The notes beneath the pieces are model-generated. The model had not been told where the DNA came from. It worked only from the letters and a program-made list of their open reading frames with translations, and did not search any database. A DNA stretch of 64,000 bases, taken from NCBI RefSeq assembly GCF_900103265.1, contig NZ_FMWX01000001.1, forward strand, positions 1,121,753-1,185,752, read 5' to 3'. Origin of the DNA: Sphingomonas sp. NFR15 (lineage in GTDB: Bacteria; Pseudomonadota; Alphaproteobacteria; Sphingomonadales; Sphingomonadaceae). A program made the translations under genes and the position numbers. Below, in pieces: positions 1 through 9,201 of this stretch (position 1 is the stretch's first letter; each line of letters starts with the position of its first letter).

Positions 1-417
1 CTCACCGCGTTTGAACTGGCCGGGCACGGCGTGCCGCACACCGTCATCGCCGACAATGCCGGCGGGCATCTGATGATGCGCGGCCAGGTCGATGCGGTGA
101 TCGTCGGCACCGACCGCGTGACCGCGAACGGCGACGTCTGCAACAAGATCGGCACCTATCTGAAGGCGCTCGCCGCGCACGACAACGCCGTGCCGTTCTA
201 CGTCGCGCTGCCCTACACCACCTTCGACGCGTCCACCGCGACCGGTGCGGACATCCCGATCGAGGAGCGCAGCGGCGACGAGGTGACTCACGTCGCGGGT
301 CGAGGTGGAAATATTCGGGTGACGGCTTCGAGCGCTGCGAACCCAGCGTTCGACGTGACTCCGGCGCGGCTGGTGAGCGGGTATCTAACGGAGCGAGGTT
401 TACTCGACCGGATTTGA
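1..417 (+). CDS. mtnA: S-methyl-5-thioribose-1-phosphate isomerase, C-terminal part (gene enters from the left edge)
   Basis: The reading frame is open from the first base, and 138 codons remain before the TGA. The enzyme converts methylthioribose-1-phosphate to methylthioribulose-1-phosphate in the methionine salvage pathway, in the cytoplasm. The visible part carries the family block [18 protein letters not shown], which contains the conserved Asp of the active site, and ends with the typical region [12 protein letters not shown]. The N-terminal half, including the catalytic Cys region, lies outside the window. The family is usually about 350 residues, so roughly 60% is missing here. It converges on the phosphoesterase gene downstream, with a repeat-rich gap between them. 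Identification rests on motif recognition and is firm. Confidence 0.93.
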   Translation, partial: LTAFELAGHGVPHTVIADNAGGHLMMRGQVDAVIVGTDRVTANGDVCNKIGTYLKALAAHDNAVPFYVALPYTTFDASTATGADIPIEERSGDEVTHVAGRGGNIRVTASSAANPAFDVTPARLVSGYLTERGLLDRI

Positions 418-434
418 CGGGCGAGCATCACCCT

Positions 435-532
435 CACCCTCACCCTTCCCACTCGCCCTCGGCTCGCGGGCCCCTTCCCTCTCCCAATGGGAGAGGGAGG
501 GAGGAGCGAAGCGACGGAAGGGTGAGGGCGAC
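435..532. repeat. Palindromic repeat, family A (CCCTCACCC type), solitary copy
   Basis: Two inverted arms begin with CCCTCACCCTTCC and end with GGAAGGGTGAGGG. They are folded around a central CCCTCTCCCA/TGGGAGAGGG hairpin. The same arms flank the DUF559 gene at 33984-34572. It lies between the convergent mtnA and phosphoesterase genes, where it could also act as a transcription stop. This copy has no gene inside it. Confidence 0.85.
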
Positions 533-563
533 GGGGTCGAGCCGGTTGCCCGACGGGAAAAGA

Positions 564-581
564 CCCCAGCTTGCGCTGGGG
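564..581. repeat. Short perfect stem-loop CCCCAGC-TTGC-GCTGGGG
   Basis: A 7-bp stem with a 4-base loop in the convergent gap between mtnA and the phosphoesterase gene. It has no T-run, so it is more likely another short dispersed palindrome or a weak bidirectional stop than a classical intrinsic terminator. Confidence 0.6.
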
Positions 582-620
582 TGACGTATGTGATTGGCGG
601 CCGAGGGTTGCGGCGAAACC

Positions 621-1388
621 TTATGCCGCCTGCTCCACCGGCAGCTTCACGTCTGGCTCGGGCGCGAGCGTTCGCACCTTGACCGAGAACCCCTCCGCGC
701 CGACGCGGATCTCGTTGAACGAGGGCGGCGTTTCGCGCGTTCGCTCCGACAGCGTGCCCGCGCCGATCAGCCGGATCTGGTGGCCGGCGGCGTCGTGGGC
801 GATGTCGAACGGATCGTGGACGTGCCCGGTCAACACGGCGTCCGCGCCTGCTTCCGCGAGCGCCTGCAACGCTTCGGCGCCGCGGTGGGTCTGCGCCGAC
901 ATGCGCGTGTGCGGTTCGATCAGCGGATGGTGGCAGGCGATGAACACACGCGTGCCTGGCCGCGCCGCGCGCGCCAGCGCCACCGCCTTGGCGAGCTCGC
1001 GCTTTGCGACATAGCCTTTCGACCAGTTGAAGCGCCACTGGAAGCGCGCGGTCGTCACCATTGGCACGATCGTAACGCCGGGCAGTTCGAGCGGCTTCTC
1101 GATCATATCTTCGACCGAGCGATAGCGCCTGTAGGGTCGCGCGAACCGCTCGAACAGATTGTAATAGGGCAGATCGTGGTTGCCGACCTCGACCGTCACC
1201 GGCACGCCGAGCCCCTGCAGCCAGGCGAGCCCATCGGCGAACTCGCGGCGGCGCGCGCGGATCGTCAGGTCACCGGTCATCACGACCGCATCGGGCTGCT
1301 CCTTGTGAACGAGATCGTTGAACCACGCGATCGCGGCGCGGTCCTCGCGGCCGAAGTGGACATCGCTGACATGGAACAGTCGGACCAT
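621..1388 (-). CDS. Calcineurin-like metallophosphoesterase
   Basis: A 255-residue cytoplasmic protein with the full metal-binding set of the calcineurin-like phosphoesterase fold. The set is DVH at residues 9-11, GD at 39-40, GNHD at 69-72, a later CHHP and a C-terminal GHVHD. These ligands hold the two-metal centre that hydrolyses phosphodiesters or phosphomonoesters. The substrate cannot be told from sequence; the closest general type is the 3',5'-cyclic-nucleotide phosphodiesterase/Icc-like group. The gene is 13 bp downstream of the lipid kinase gene on the same strand, so the two are probably co-transcribed. There is no signal peptide. Confidence 0.85.
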   Translation of the reverse strand: MVRLFHVSDVHFGREDRAAIAWFNDLVHKEQPDAVVMTGDLTIRARRREFADGLAWLQGLGVPVTVEVGNHDLPYYNLFERFARPYRRYRSVEDMIEKPLELPGVTIVPMVTTARFQWRFNWSKGYVAKRELAKAVALARAARPGTRVFIACHHPLIEPHTRMSAQTHRGAEALQALAEAGADAVLTGHVHDPFDIAHDAAGHQIRLIGAGTLSERTRETPPSFNEIRVGAEGFSVKVRTLAPEPDVKLPVEQAA

Positions 1389-1401
1389 CGCAATTCCCCT
1401 G

Positions 1402-2232
1402 TTAGTCCGCGCGCAGCGTGCGGATGAACATCTCGCTCGTCCGACCGCCGCAGATCTGCGTGGCGGGATCGAGCATCACCGGTTCGCCGTCGAACAGCGC
1501 TAGCACGGGCTTGCGGCCGCCGATGCGGAACCGTTCCGCGAACACCTGAGTCACCGCGCGCGCCGCGACCCAGTCACCGGTCAGCCACTCCCAGCCGAGC
1601 GCGGCGATCGAGCGGAAATCGCGCGCGTCGACCGCGGCGATATCGAGGCGCTCCTTGCCGGGCCGCACGAACACGGCCTGCGCGTGATGCTCCAGCCCCG
1701 GCACGCCCTCCAGCCGGATGCCCCGCGAAAAGGTGCGCCGCACCGCGTGGCGAAGCGCGCGCATGAGCCCACGCAGCTTGCCCGATCGCACCAGTTCGCG
1801 CGCATGCACCCAACTCGTCGCCGGGCCGAGGATCAGCCCGACCAGCGCGCGGTGCTGCCCGGCCTCGACGAACGGGAGCGAGACGATCTCGCCCCGCTCG
1901 TGCGCGGCGTGGATGATCGAGGAAGGATCGGCGGTGCCGTGGAGTTCCTTGGCGAGCAGGTTCATCGTACCGCCGGGCAGGATCAGGATCGCGCCGTCCC
2001 ATTTGGCGAGCGCGCAGACGGCGGCGTTGATCGTGCCGTCGCCGGCGAACAGAACGACAGTATCCGCGCCGGCGGCGTCGAGCGCGTCGCCGCTCGGCAG
2101 GTCGTCCTTGGGGAAGGCGGTGCGCCCGACGAGCGCGAGGCCGCGCTCCTCGAAGACGGCGAGCAGCGCCTCGGCCTTGGCCCCCGTGGCGGAGCCGGAC
2201 GCGGGGTTGGTGATGAACCAGATGTTCTTCAT
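1402..2232 (-). CDS. Diacylglycerol kinase family lipid kinase
   Basis: A 276-residue member of the DAGK/YegS-type catalytic family. The start is placed at MKNIWFITNP because the family begins with exactly this first strand; an upstream in-frame extension of 56 codons has no homologous look and overlaps repeat-like DNA. The nucleotide-binding loops are NPASGSA (residues 9-15), an AGDGT variant of the usual GGDGT, and LPGGTMN. Family members phosphorylate diacylglycerol or related lipids at the inner membrane face. The gene pairs with the downstream phosphoesterase and is divergent from the OPT transporter. The exact lipid substrate is unknown. Confidence 0.85.
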   Translation of the reverse strand: MKNIWFITNPASGSATGAKAEALLAVFEERGLALVGRTAFPKDDLPSGDALDAAGADTVVLFAGDGTINAAVCALAKWDGAILILPGGTMNLLAKELHGTADPSSIIHAAHERGEIVSLPFVEAGQHRALVGLILGPATSWVHARELVRSGKLRGLMRALRHAVRRTFSRGIRLEGVPGLEHHAQAVFVRPGKERLDIAAVDARDFRSIAALGWEWLTGDWVAARAVTQVFAERFRIGGRKPVLALFDGEPVMLDPATQICGGRTSEMFIRTLRAD

Positions 2233-2409
2233 GCCGCGCCAACGCGTGGAAGAGGAAAAGGCCGCATTCTTCTGGAAGCCCTCTTCCCTCCGAGACAGGG
2301 TTGGGAGAGGGGCAACAGCAGCACAGTGCTCGCGACGGCCGCTCTCCGGGTGAGTGGTGGCGCAGAAAAAGGGCTGTGCTTGGCCGCCGCGATCATGCAA
2401 CGATGCGCC

Positions 2410-4356
2410 ATGCAGACCACCGCCAAGCCCCTTGCCGAACTCACCATCCGCGGTGTGATCCTGGGCGGGATCATCACGCTCTTCTTCACCGCCGCCAACG
2501 TCTATCTCGGTCTGAAGGTCGGGCTGACCTTCGCGACGTCGATCCCGGCGGCGGTGATCTCGATGGCGATCCTGCGGCTGCTGCCCGGTGGGTCAATCCT
2601 CGAGAACAACATCGTCCAGACGATCGCGAGCGCGGCGGGTACGCTATCGGCGATCATCTTCGTGCTGCCGGGGCTGGTCATGATCGGCTGGTGGCAGGGT
2701 TTCCCCTATGTGCAAACCGCGCTCATCACCGCGACCGGCGGCATCCTCGGCGTGATGTTCTCGGTGCCGCTCAGGCGTGCGCTCGTCGTCGATACCGATC
2801 TGCCCTATCCCGAGGGCGTCGCCGCCGCCGAGGTGCTCGAAGTCGGCGCGGGCTCGCGCGAGGGCGGCGAGGAAAGCGCGACCGGATTGAAGGTACTTGT
2901 CCTCAACAGCCTCGCCTCGGCGGGGTTCGCGATCGCCACGCAGACCAAGATCATCACCGACACCGCCGCCACCGCCTTCCGCGTCGGGGCGGGCGCGACG
3001 GGAATCTCGGGAAGTCTCTCGTTCGCGCTGCTCGGTGTCGGGCATCTCGTCGGCATCTCGGTGGGCGCGGCGATGGCGCTTGGCCTGGTCATCGGCTGGG
3101 TGGTGCTGGTTCCGGTGATGACCGCCTATCATCCGATGCCGGGCGATGTGGCGGATTGGGTCGGTGCGATCTTCAAGGGGCAGGTGCGCTTCTTCGGCGC
3201 CGGGGTGATCGGCGTTTCGGCGATCTGGACATTGCTGCGCATCGCCGGCCCCGTGCTCGGCGGCATCCGTTCCGCCCTGGCGGCGAGCGCGGCGCGGCAG
3301 GCGGGTGAAACGCTCGCTCTCGAAGAGCGCGACCTGCCGATCCTGTGGGTCGGCGCGGCCGCGCTGCTGACGCTCCTGCCGATCGTGTGGCTGCTGTGGG
3401 ACGTGCTGGCGGGCGGTGCGCTGTCGGGATCGGCGGTATCGCTGATCGCGGGCGCGCTCGTGTTCATCCTCGTCGCCGGGCTGATGATCGCGGCGGTGTG
3501 CGGCTATATGGCCGGGTTGATCGGCGCGTCGAACTCGCCGGTCTCGGGGATCGGCATCCTCGCCGCGATCGGCTCGGCGCTGCTGCTGGTCGGGCTGTTC
3601 GGCCAGCATCCCGGCGAAGACACCACGCGCGCGCTGATCGCCTATGCGCTGATCGTCACCGGCATCGTGTTCGGGGTCGCGACGATCTCGAACGACAATT
3701 TGCAGGATCTCAAGACCGGCCAGCTCGTCGGCGCGACACCGTGGAAGCAGCAGGTGGCGCTGGTGATCGGCGTGGTGTTCGGCGCGCTCATCATCCCGCC
3801 AGTGCTCAACGTGCTCAACACCGGCATCGGCTTCGTCGGCGCGCCGGGTGCGGGGCCGAATGCGCTGGCGGCGCCGCAGGCGGGGCTGATCTCGGCGCTC
3901 GCCAAGGGGGTGCTGTCGGGCGACGCCAATTGGACGATGCTCGGCTATGGCGCGCTCGCCGGCGTGGCGCTGATCGTGCTCGACGAGGGTCTTGGGCGAC
4001 TCAGGCTGCTGCGGCTGCCGCCGCTCGGTGTCGCGCTCGGCATCTATCTGCCGATGTCGGTGATCCTGCCCACCGTGGCGGGATCGGTGGTCGGCTTCTG
4101 CTACGATCGCTGGGCACGGCGCAGCCACAACCCCGAAGTCGCCGAGCGGATGGGAACGCTGACCGCGACCGGGCTGATCGTCGGCGAGAGCCTGTGGGGC
4201 GTGGCGTTCGCCTTCATCGTGTATCTGACCGGCAGCGACGCGCCCATGGCATTGGTCGGTCCGGGATTCGCCCAGATCGCGTTGGTGACGGGGACACTCT
4301 GCTTCATCGTGCTGGCCGCTGCCCTGTACCGGCGGACGATGAGCGTCGTGCGCTGA
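2410..4356 (+). CDS. OPT family oligopeptide transporter
   Basis: An integral membrane protein of about 648 residues, almost wholly hydrophobic helices, with the opening pattern TIRGVILGGIITLFFTAANV and the GLKVGLTFATSIPAAV block of bacterial OPT transporters. Members move oligopeptides or metal-siderophore complexes, probably by proton symport. The frame stays open far upstream, but that part is shadow of the opposite kinase gene. The ATG at 2410 starts the conserved sequence; another ATG five codons earlier (2395) is possible. No obvious Shine-Dalgarno sequence is seen. The gene stands alone, divergent from the lipid kinase. The substrate is not predictable. Confidence 0.88.
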   Translation: MQTTAKPLAELTIRGVILGGIITLFFTAANVYLGLKVGLTFATSIPAAVISMAILRLLPGGSILENNIVQTIASAAGTLSAIIFVLPGLVMIGWWQGFPYVQTALITATGGILGVMFSVPLRRALVVDTDLPYPEGVAAAEVLEVGAGSREGGEESATGLKVLVLNSLASAGFAIATQTKIITDTAATAFRVGAGATGISGSLSFALLGVGHLVGISVGAAMALGLVIGWVVLVPVMTAYHPMPGDVADWVGAIFKGQVRFFGAGVIGVSAIWTLLRIAGPVLGGIRSALAASAARQAGETLALEERDLPILWVGAAALLTLLPIVWLLWDVLAGGALSGSAVSLIAGALVFILVAGLMIAAVCGYMAGLIGASNSPVSGIGILAAIGSALLLVGLFGQHPGEDTTRALIAYALIVTGIVFGVATISNDNLQDLKTGQLVGATPWKQQVALVIGVVFGALIIPPVLNVLNTGIGFVGAPGAGPNALAAPQAGLISALAKGVLSGDANWTMLGYGALAGVALIVLDEGLGRLRLLRLPPLGVALGIYLPMSVILPTVAGSVVGFCYDRWARRSHNPEVAERMGTLTATGLIVGESLWGVAFAFIVYLTGSDAPMALVGPGFAQIALVTGTLCFIVLAAALYRRTMSVVR

Positions 4357-4587
4357 CCGCGAGGATCACGCGCGCCTTCCGCATACAGCGCAACGGAGAC
4401 CTTGAAGGCATACGCGGGCAGAGCTCGCGTAAAGTAGGATCCGCGCGGTGACGCGCGAGAATTGCACCCAAAACCGCCCAATCTCATTCGCGCTGCACCG
4501 CACAAAGCTTCGACGAAGTGATACAGAGGCCACCGCATTCTGAGTTCGGGAAGCGATCCCGAACGCATCGACGGGGGTTGAGCGTTC

Positions 4588-6585
4588 ATGCACGGAAGCA
4601 GGCCGGAGGTCGGGCAGGTCCACTCGCCCGAAGCGCTGCGATATCGGCCCGAGATCGACGGGCTGCGCGCGCTGGCGGTACTACCGGTGATCTTGTTTCA
4701 TGCCGGCGTGACCTTCTTCAGCGGCGGCTTCGTCGGAGTCGACGTCTTCTTCGTCATATCCGGATTTTTGATCACCGGGATCCTCTATCGCGAGATTTCC
4801 GCAGGTAAGTTCAGTATCTTGAACTTCTACGAACGCCGGATCCGGCGGTTGTTCCCTGCCCTGTTCGCGATGCTCGCGGCGAGTTCGGCAATCGGCTGGT
4901 TCATCCTCCTTCCCGATGAATTCGCGGCATTCGGGCGGCAAATCCTCGCCACCTGCCTGTTCATGTCGAACATCCTGTTCTGGAGCGAGGACGGATATTT
5001 CGACGCCGAGTCCGCGACCAAGCCGTTGCTGCACACATGGTCGCTTGCAGTCGAAGAGCAATATTACATCATCTTCCCGTTGCTGCTCTGGCTCATGGTC
5101 CGATATGCGCGATCCGCGATCCGGCCTATCGTGATGCTCGGCATCGTGGGATCGCTGGTGGTCAGCGAGCTTGTTCTTCACCGTTTCCCCAGCACCGCAT
5201 TCTTCATGCTGCCGACACGCGCCTGGGAGCTGTTGATCGGCGCGCTCGTTGCGCTGATCCCCGCCTATTCGGGCCGATATGCCGCCGTGCTGGCCTGGGC
5301 GGGGGTTGGCGCGATCTTGATCCCGGTACTCACCTTTCAGGAGTCCATGCTGTTCCCCGGCATCGCCGCGCTGCCGCCATGCGCGGGCGCGGCGGCGATC
5401 CTGTGGGCGAGCCGCGGAACCTCCTGCGCGGTCGCCTTGTCGAACCGCGGCCTGCGATTCTTTGGTCTGATCTCCTACTCGCTCTATCTCTGGCACTGGC
5501 CGATCATCGTCTTCCTGGGCCTGAAATTCGGCATGCCAATGTCGCCCGACCTGACCGTGGTGGCGATCCTGCTCTCGCTGGCCGTCGCCACCGCGTCATG
5601 GCGCTTCGTCGAGCGGCCGTTGCGCAAGGGCGGCGGCAAGCCCTTCGTGTGGAGCTTCGGCGGCGCCTGCCTGACAGCGGGAATGTCCGTCGCCGCGATA
5701 TTGATCGTCGGCAACGGCCTGCCCGCGCGGTTCACGTCCATGCAGAACCGGATGGTCGACTTGTCCATCCGCGAAGGCGCCGCGATGGAGGCGGCCTATC
5801 GCTGCGGCGCCGCCCACAAGATCGGCATCCGCAAGAAAGTCGGCGTCTGCGATGTCGGGCCGGGCGGACGACCGCGCCTGGTCATCCTCGGCGATTCCGA
5901 AGCCATGGCGTTGAAGCCGGCGTTTTCGGCTGCGCTCGAACGATCGGACATCCCGGCGCGGCTGATTTCGAAGCCCGGCTGCCCGCCGCTGCTCGGCCTT
6001 GATCGTGTCGAGACGTCGCGCGGCTGCGCGGCCGCGAGCGCGGCGATGGCCGCCTATGTGCGTGCGGTGAAGCCGGCGGCGATCATCCTCGTCGCAAACT
6101 GGCGTAACGTGCTCAGCGCCAAGAACACCATCTTCGCGGGACGAACCAGTTACGATGCCGCATCACGCCTCGACAATGTCACGCGTGCGCTATCCCGGAC
6201 TGTCGCCGTCTATCGCTCGATGGGCGTTCGGATCGGCATCGTCCGTTCCTTGCCCGGCGCCACCACGTCGGTGGGCCGTGCGGTGGCCCGTAGCAGCCTC
6301 GCACCGTTGCACTACACTCTGGCCGATCATCGCGCTGCGTTCGTTCCGCTCAATCGCGCGATCGACGCGCTACGGCCGGACGCCATCGTCGATCCCGCCG
6401 ACATCACATGCCGGTCGCTTTGCGCCGTGACCGATGCGGCTGGAACCCCCTTGTATTGGGATGCATCTCACCCCGGCGCAGCCGGCAACGCCGTGCTGGA
6501 GCCCATGCTCGCCACGCTCGTGACGAAACTCTTCAACGGCCATACCGCCCACGCGGCGATCGGACATGATGATGGCCGGTCTTGA
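4588..6585 (+). CDS. Acyltransferase 3 family protein with C-terminal SGNH domain (O-antigen/exopolysaccharide acetyltransferase, OafA-like)
   Basis: A 665-residue fusion. The first ~360 residues form the multi-pass acyltransferase-3 domain, with YRPEIDGLRALAVLPV, the conserved His of ILFHAG, FFVISGFLI, the RRIRRLFPAL block and HTWSLAVEEQYY. The rest is a periplasmic SGNH esterase/transferase domain, with GDSE near residue 435 (Ser437) and D625-x-x-H628. Such proteins move an acetyl group across the membrane and place it on a surface sugar. The gene is first in a three-gene set; its end overlaps the flippase start by 20 bases. A 231-bp leader with lower G+C precedes it and should hold the promoter. 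Confidence 0.9.
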   Translation: MHGSRPEVGQVHSPEALRYRPEIDGLRALAVLPVILFHAGVTFFSGGFVGVDVFFVISGFLITGILYREISAGKFSILNFYERRIRRLFPALFAMLAASSAIGWFILLPDEFAAFGRQILATCLFMSNILFWSEDGYFDAESATKPLLHTWSLAVEEQYYIIFPLLLWLMVRYARSAIRPIVMLGIVGSLVVSELVLHRFPSTAFFMLPTRAWELLIGALVALIPAYSGRYAAVLAWAGVGAILIPVLTFQESMLFPGIAALPPCAGAAAILWASRGTSCAVALSNRGLRFFGLISYSLYLWHWPIIVFLGLKFGMPMSPDLTVVAILLSLAVATASWRFVERPLRKGGGKPFVWSFGGACLTAGMSVAAILIVGNGLPARFTSMQNRMVDLSIREGAAMEAAYRCGAAHKIGIRKKVGVCDVGPGGRPRLVILGDSEAMALKPAFSAALERSDIPARLISKPGCPPLLGLDRVETSRGCAAASAAMAAYVRAVKPAAIILVANWRNVLSAKNTIFAGRTSYDAASRLDNVTRALSRTVAVYRSMGVRIGIVRSLPGATTSVGRAVARSSLAPLHYTLADHRAAFVPLNRAIDALRPDAIVDPADITCRSLCAVTDAAGTPLYWDASHPGAAGNAVLEPMLATLVTKLFNGHTAHAAIGHDDGRS

Positions 6586-8062
6586 AGCCGCCGCAGCAGG
6601 CGGCGTTCGTCGTCCGGGAAGGCAGAGCGCCGCCGGCGGTCTCGCCTGGCTGGTCGCCGGGCGCTCCAGCAACATAGCGCTGTCGATCGTCACGACCGCG
6701 ATTTTGTCGCGCTTTCTGACCCCTCAGCAATTCGGCCAGCTCGTGCCGGTCATGATCGTCATCTCGCTGTCGATGGCGGTCTTCGACGGCACCTTCGGCG
6801 TCGGCATCATCCGTAGCCCCAAACTCGACCGTGAACGGGTGCGCATCGCGCTCGGCAATTGCCTGCTGGTCGCCGTGATACTGGCGGGCGCGCTGGTCGC
6901 CACATCGCCGCTGATCGAGCGCTTCTTCCATTTCGACCGACTCGCCGAACTGATCGCCGCCGCGACGAGCGTGATCCTGCTACGCGCGGTGTTCGTGATC
7001 GCCTGTGCGGTGCTACAGCGGGAGCGACGCTACAAGGCGATTTCGCTCGCCTCACTGGTCGCGGCGCCTTGCGGATCGCTGCTCGTCTCGGTGCCGCTCG
7101 CGATCAGCGGCTGCGGCGCGTGGTCTTTGCTGCTGGGAACGATCGCGATGAGCGCCGTCGAGACGGCGATCGTTTCGCGCAAGGCGCGCCTGCCGTGGCG
7201 CGTCACCATTTCGCGCGCCGGCCTGTCCGAACTCGGCGCGACCGAAGGCTTTTTCGCGCTCAACCAGTTGCTCAACTGGGCGGCGCTCTCCAGCACCAGT
7301 CTGGTTGCCGGTCACTTTCTGGGTCTGGCGCAACTTGGCTATTATTCGCGAAGCTGGCGCCTGCTCGACATCGCGGTATCCGCGACGAGCGGGCCGATGC
7401 AGCGCGTGCTGGTGCCCATCTTCGCAGGGCTGCAGGACGGCGGCAGCGCGGCGCGCGCCACGTTCGAGCGTGCGCTGGCGGTCGCGGTTCCGGTGTTCGC
7501 CGTCACGGGAACGTTCGCGTGCCTCCACGCCGAGGCGATCGTACGCGCGCTACTCGGCAAGCAGTGGCTGGCGGCGATTCCGCTCGTCCAGATCCTGTTC
7601 TCGGCGCTGGTGGCGCGTTGCGGGTACAAGGTTTCGGAGAGCGTGCTGGTCGGGTTCGGGCGGGCACGCTCGGCGGCGCTGCGCCAGTTTGTATATCTCG
7701 TCGCGCTGGCATCGGGCGCGCTGATCGCGGTGCGTTGGCAGTCGGCGGGCGTCGCGCTCAGCACGTCGATCGCGGTGTGGCTGTTCTACGCCCTCTCGCT
7801 GGGCCAAGCGGTACGGCTGCTGCACGCCAGTCTCTCGCGCACCATCATGATTCATGCCCGCGCCGCGGCGCTCGCCGGAGGGTTGCTCCTGTTTCATGTG
7901 CTGGCGGCGGTCGCGGTTGCGCGGCTCAGCTATTGGTCGGGTGAAATGGTGATGGCGATCGCGGATGCGCTCTTCTTGGGCTTCGTCCTGTTCACGGCGC
8001 CATCGTGGCTGGTCGACAGCGTCCTTCGCGCGATGATCCGTCAGCGTGGCCGCGCCATATGA
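6566..8062 (+). CDS. Polysaccharide flippase, Wzx/oligosaccharide-flippase family
   Basis: A 498-residue polytopic membrane protein with the MATE-like pattern of lipid-linked oligosaccharide flippases. A short polar start is followed by paired helices (IALSIVTTAILSRFLTPQQFG is the typical first helix and turn). It would turn undecaprenyl-linked repeat units from the cytoplasmic to the periplasmic face. Translation is coupled at both ends: it overlaps the acyltransferase gene by 20 bases and shares an ATGA with the glycosyltransferase gene. Three consecutive ATG codons open the frame. No polymerase (Wzy) or Wzc gene lies nearby, so the rest of the pathway is elsewhere. Confidence 0.85.
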   Translation: MMMAGLEAAAAGGVRRPGRQSAAGGLAWLVAGRSSNIALSIVTTAILSRFLTPQQFGQLVPVMIVISLSMAVFDGTFGVGIIRSPKLDRERVRIALGNCLLVAVILAGALVATSPLIERFFHFDRLAELIAAATSVILLRAVFVIACAVLQRERRYKAISLASLVAAPCGSLLVSVPLAISGCGAWSLLLGTIAMSAVETAIVSRKARLPWRVTISRAGLSELGATEGFFALNQLLNWAALSSTSLVAGHFLGLAQLGYYSRSWRLLDIAVSATSGPMQRVLVPIFAGLQDGGSAARATFERALAVAVPVFAVTGTFACLHAEAIVRALLGKQWLAAIPLVQILFSALVARCGYKVSESVLVGFGRARSAALRQFVYLVALASGALIAVRWQSAGVALSTSIAVWLFYALSLGQAVRLLHASLSRTIMIHARAAALAGGLLLFHVLAAVAVARLSYWSGEMVMAIADALFLGFVLFTAPSWLVDSVLRAMIRQRGRAI

Positions 8063-9186
8063 TCGGCCCGCCGGGCGCGGCCGACACGCCGACGATCGTC
8101 TATCTCTATGGGCAGACCCTGCCTAACAAAGCCGCGAACTCGGGCGCCGTCATCGGATTATGCTCCGCGCTCGCGGCCCTCGGGGAGCGTATATGCATCG
8201 TTTCCCCTGATGGCGGTGGAACAACGGCGGAGATCACCGCGACCTATCAGCCACATCCGCGCGTGCGGTTCCGCAACCTGAGCGTACCGGACAATGCCGG
8301 GCACTATCCCGCATACGCCGCCGCCCTGCGCCGGCCCGAGTTCGCCCGCGCGATCATCATCACACGCATGCCGCAAGTCGCGCTGCTGACAGCGGCGCTG
8401 GGCCGGCGAACCGTGCTGGAACTGCACCAGCATTCCGCGACCTACAAACATTGGGCGGTGTGGCGGCGGCTGTCGCACCTGGTCCGGTCGGACCGGCTGC
8501 GTGTCGCCGCCTTGTCGCAGGGTGTGGTGGATGAACTCGATCCGCTCTTGAGGCGAAAAGGCGGGGAGCCGGCCATGATTGCGAGCGCGGCGCGCGATTT
8601 CGCCGGGGGGGCCGACATCCGCCCGCGTTACGATATCGGTTTCGTCGGCAGCTTCATGCCCGGCAAAGGCGTCGGCTTCGTCGAGACGATCGCGCGACTC
8701 GCGCCCCATTATAGCGTGGTGCTTTACGGCGACCCCTCGCGCGATCCACCCTCCGCGGCGCGACTCGCGGCGCTCCCCAACGTCACGCTCGCCGGCTATG
8801 TGAACCCGACCGACGTCGGCGCCGCGCTCGCGAGTTTCCGCGTCGGCCTGGCGCCTTACGAACGCGCAGGCTTCGGCGGTGACGGCGCGCCTTTCGTACG
8901 CGCGGATGATCTCTCGTCGCTCAAGATCGTCGAATATCTGTCGGCGCGGCGGATCGTGGTGGCGTCCCGCATTCCCTCGGTGGAACGCATGGTCGCGGAC
9001 CGGCATAGCGCGATGCTCTGCGATCCGGACGACCCCGCCGATTGGATTCGCGCGATCGACACGATGTTCGCCGAACCGGCGCTGGCCGCGCACATCGCCG
9101 CAACGGGGCGCGCGTTGTACGAACACCAGTTCAGCTTCGATATCCGCGCCCGGCGGTTCCGCGCGCTGATCGACCAGCTTCGCTGA
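8059..9186 (+). CDS. Glycosyltransferase (GT-B fold, group 1/GT4-like)
   Basis: A 375-residue cytoplasmic glycosyltransferase. The start is set at the ATG inside the ATGA overlap with the flippase stop; an 18-codon upstream extension is flippase shadow. The N-terminal half has a TLPNKAANSGAV donor/acceptor loop typical of GT-B enzymes. The C-terminal half opens with the YDIGFVGSFMPGKGVGF strand-loop and has an E-rich segment (SLKIVEYLSARRIVVASRI) where GT4 enzymes bind the nucleotide sugar. The neighbours (flippase, sugar acetyltransferase) place it in surface polysaccharide or glycan assembly. The sugar specificity is unknown. Confidence 0.82.
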   Translation: MIGPPGAADTPTIVYLYGQTLPNKAANSGAVIGLCSALAALGERICIVSPDGGGTTAEITATYQPHPRVRFRNLSVPDNAGHYPAYAAALRRPEFARAIIITRMPQVALLTAALGRRTVLELHQHSATYKHWAVWRRLSHLVRSDRLRVAALSQGVVDELDPLLRRKGGEPAMIASAARDFAGGADIRPRYDIGFVGSFMPGKGVGFVETIARLAPHYSVVLYGDPSRDPPSAARLAALPNVTLAGYVNPTDVGAALASFRVGLAPYERAGFGGDGAPFVRADDLSSLKIVEYLSARRIVVASRIPSVERMVADRHSAMLCDPDDPADWIRAIDTMFAEPALAAHIAATGRALYEHQFSFDIRARRFRALIDQLR

Positions 9187-9201
9187 CCGACCGGCGCCCC
9201 G

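Noticed and set aside
2644..4128. 494-codon minus-strand frame opposite the OPT transporter
   Set aside because: Antisense shadow; Arg/Asp/His-rich with no recognisable motif.
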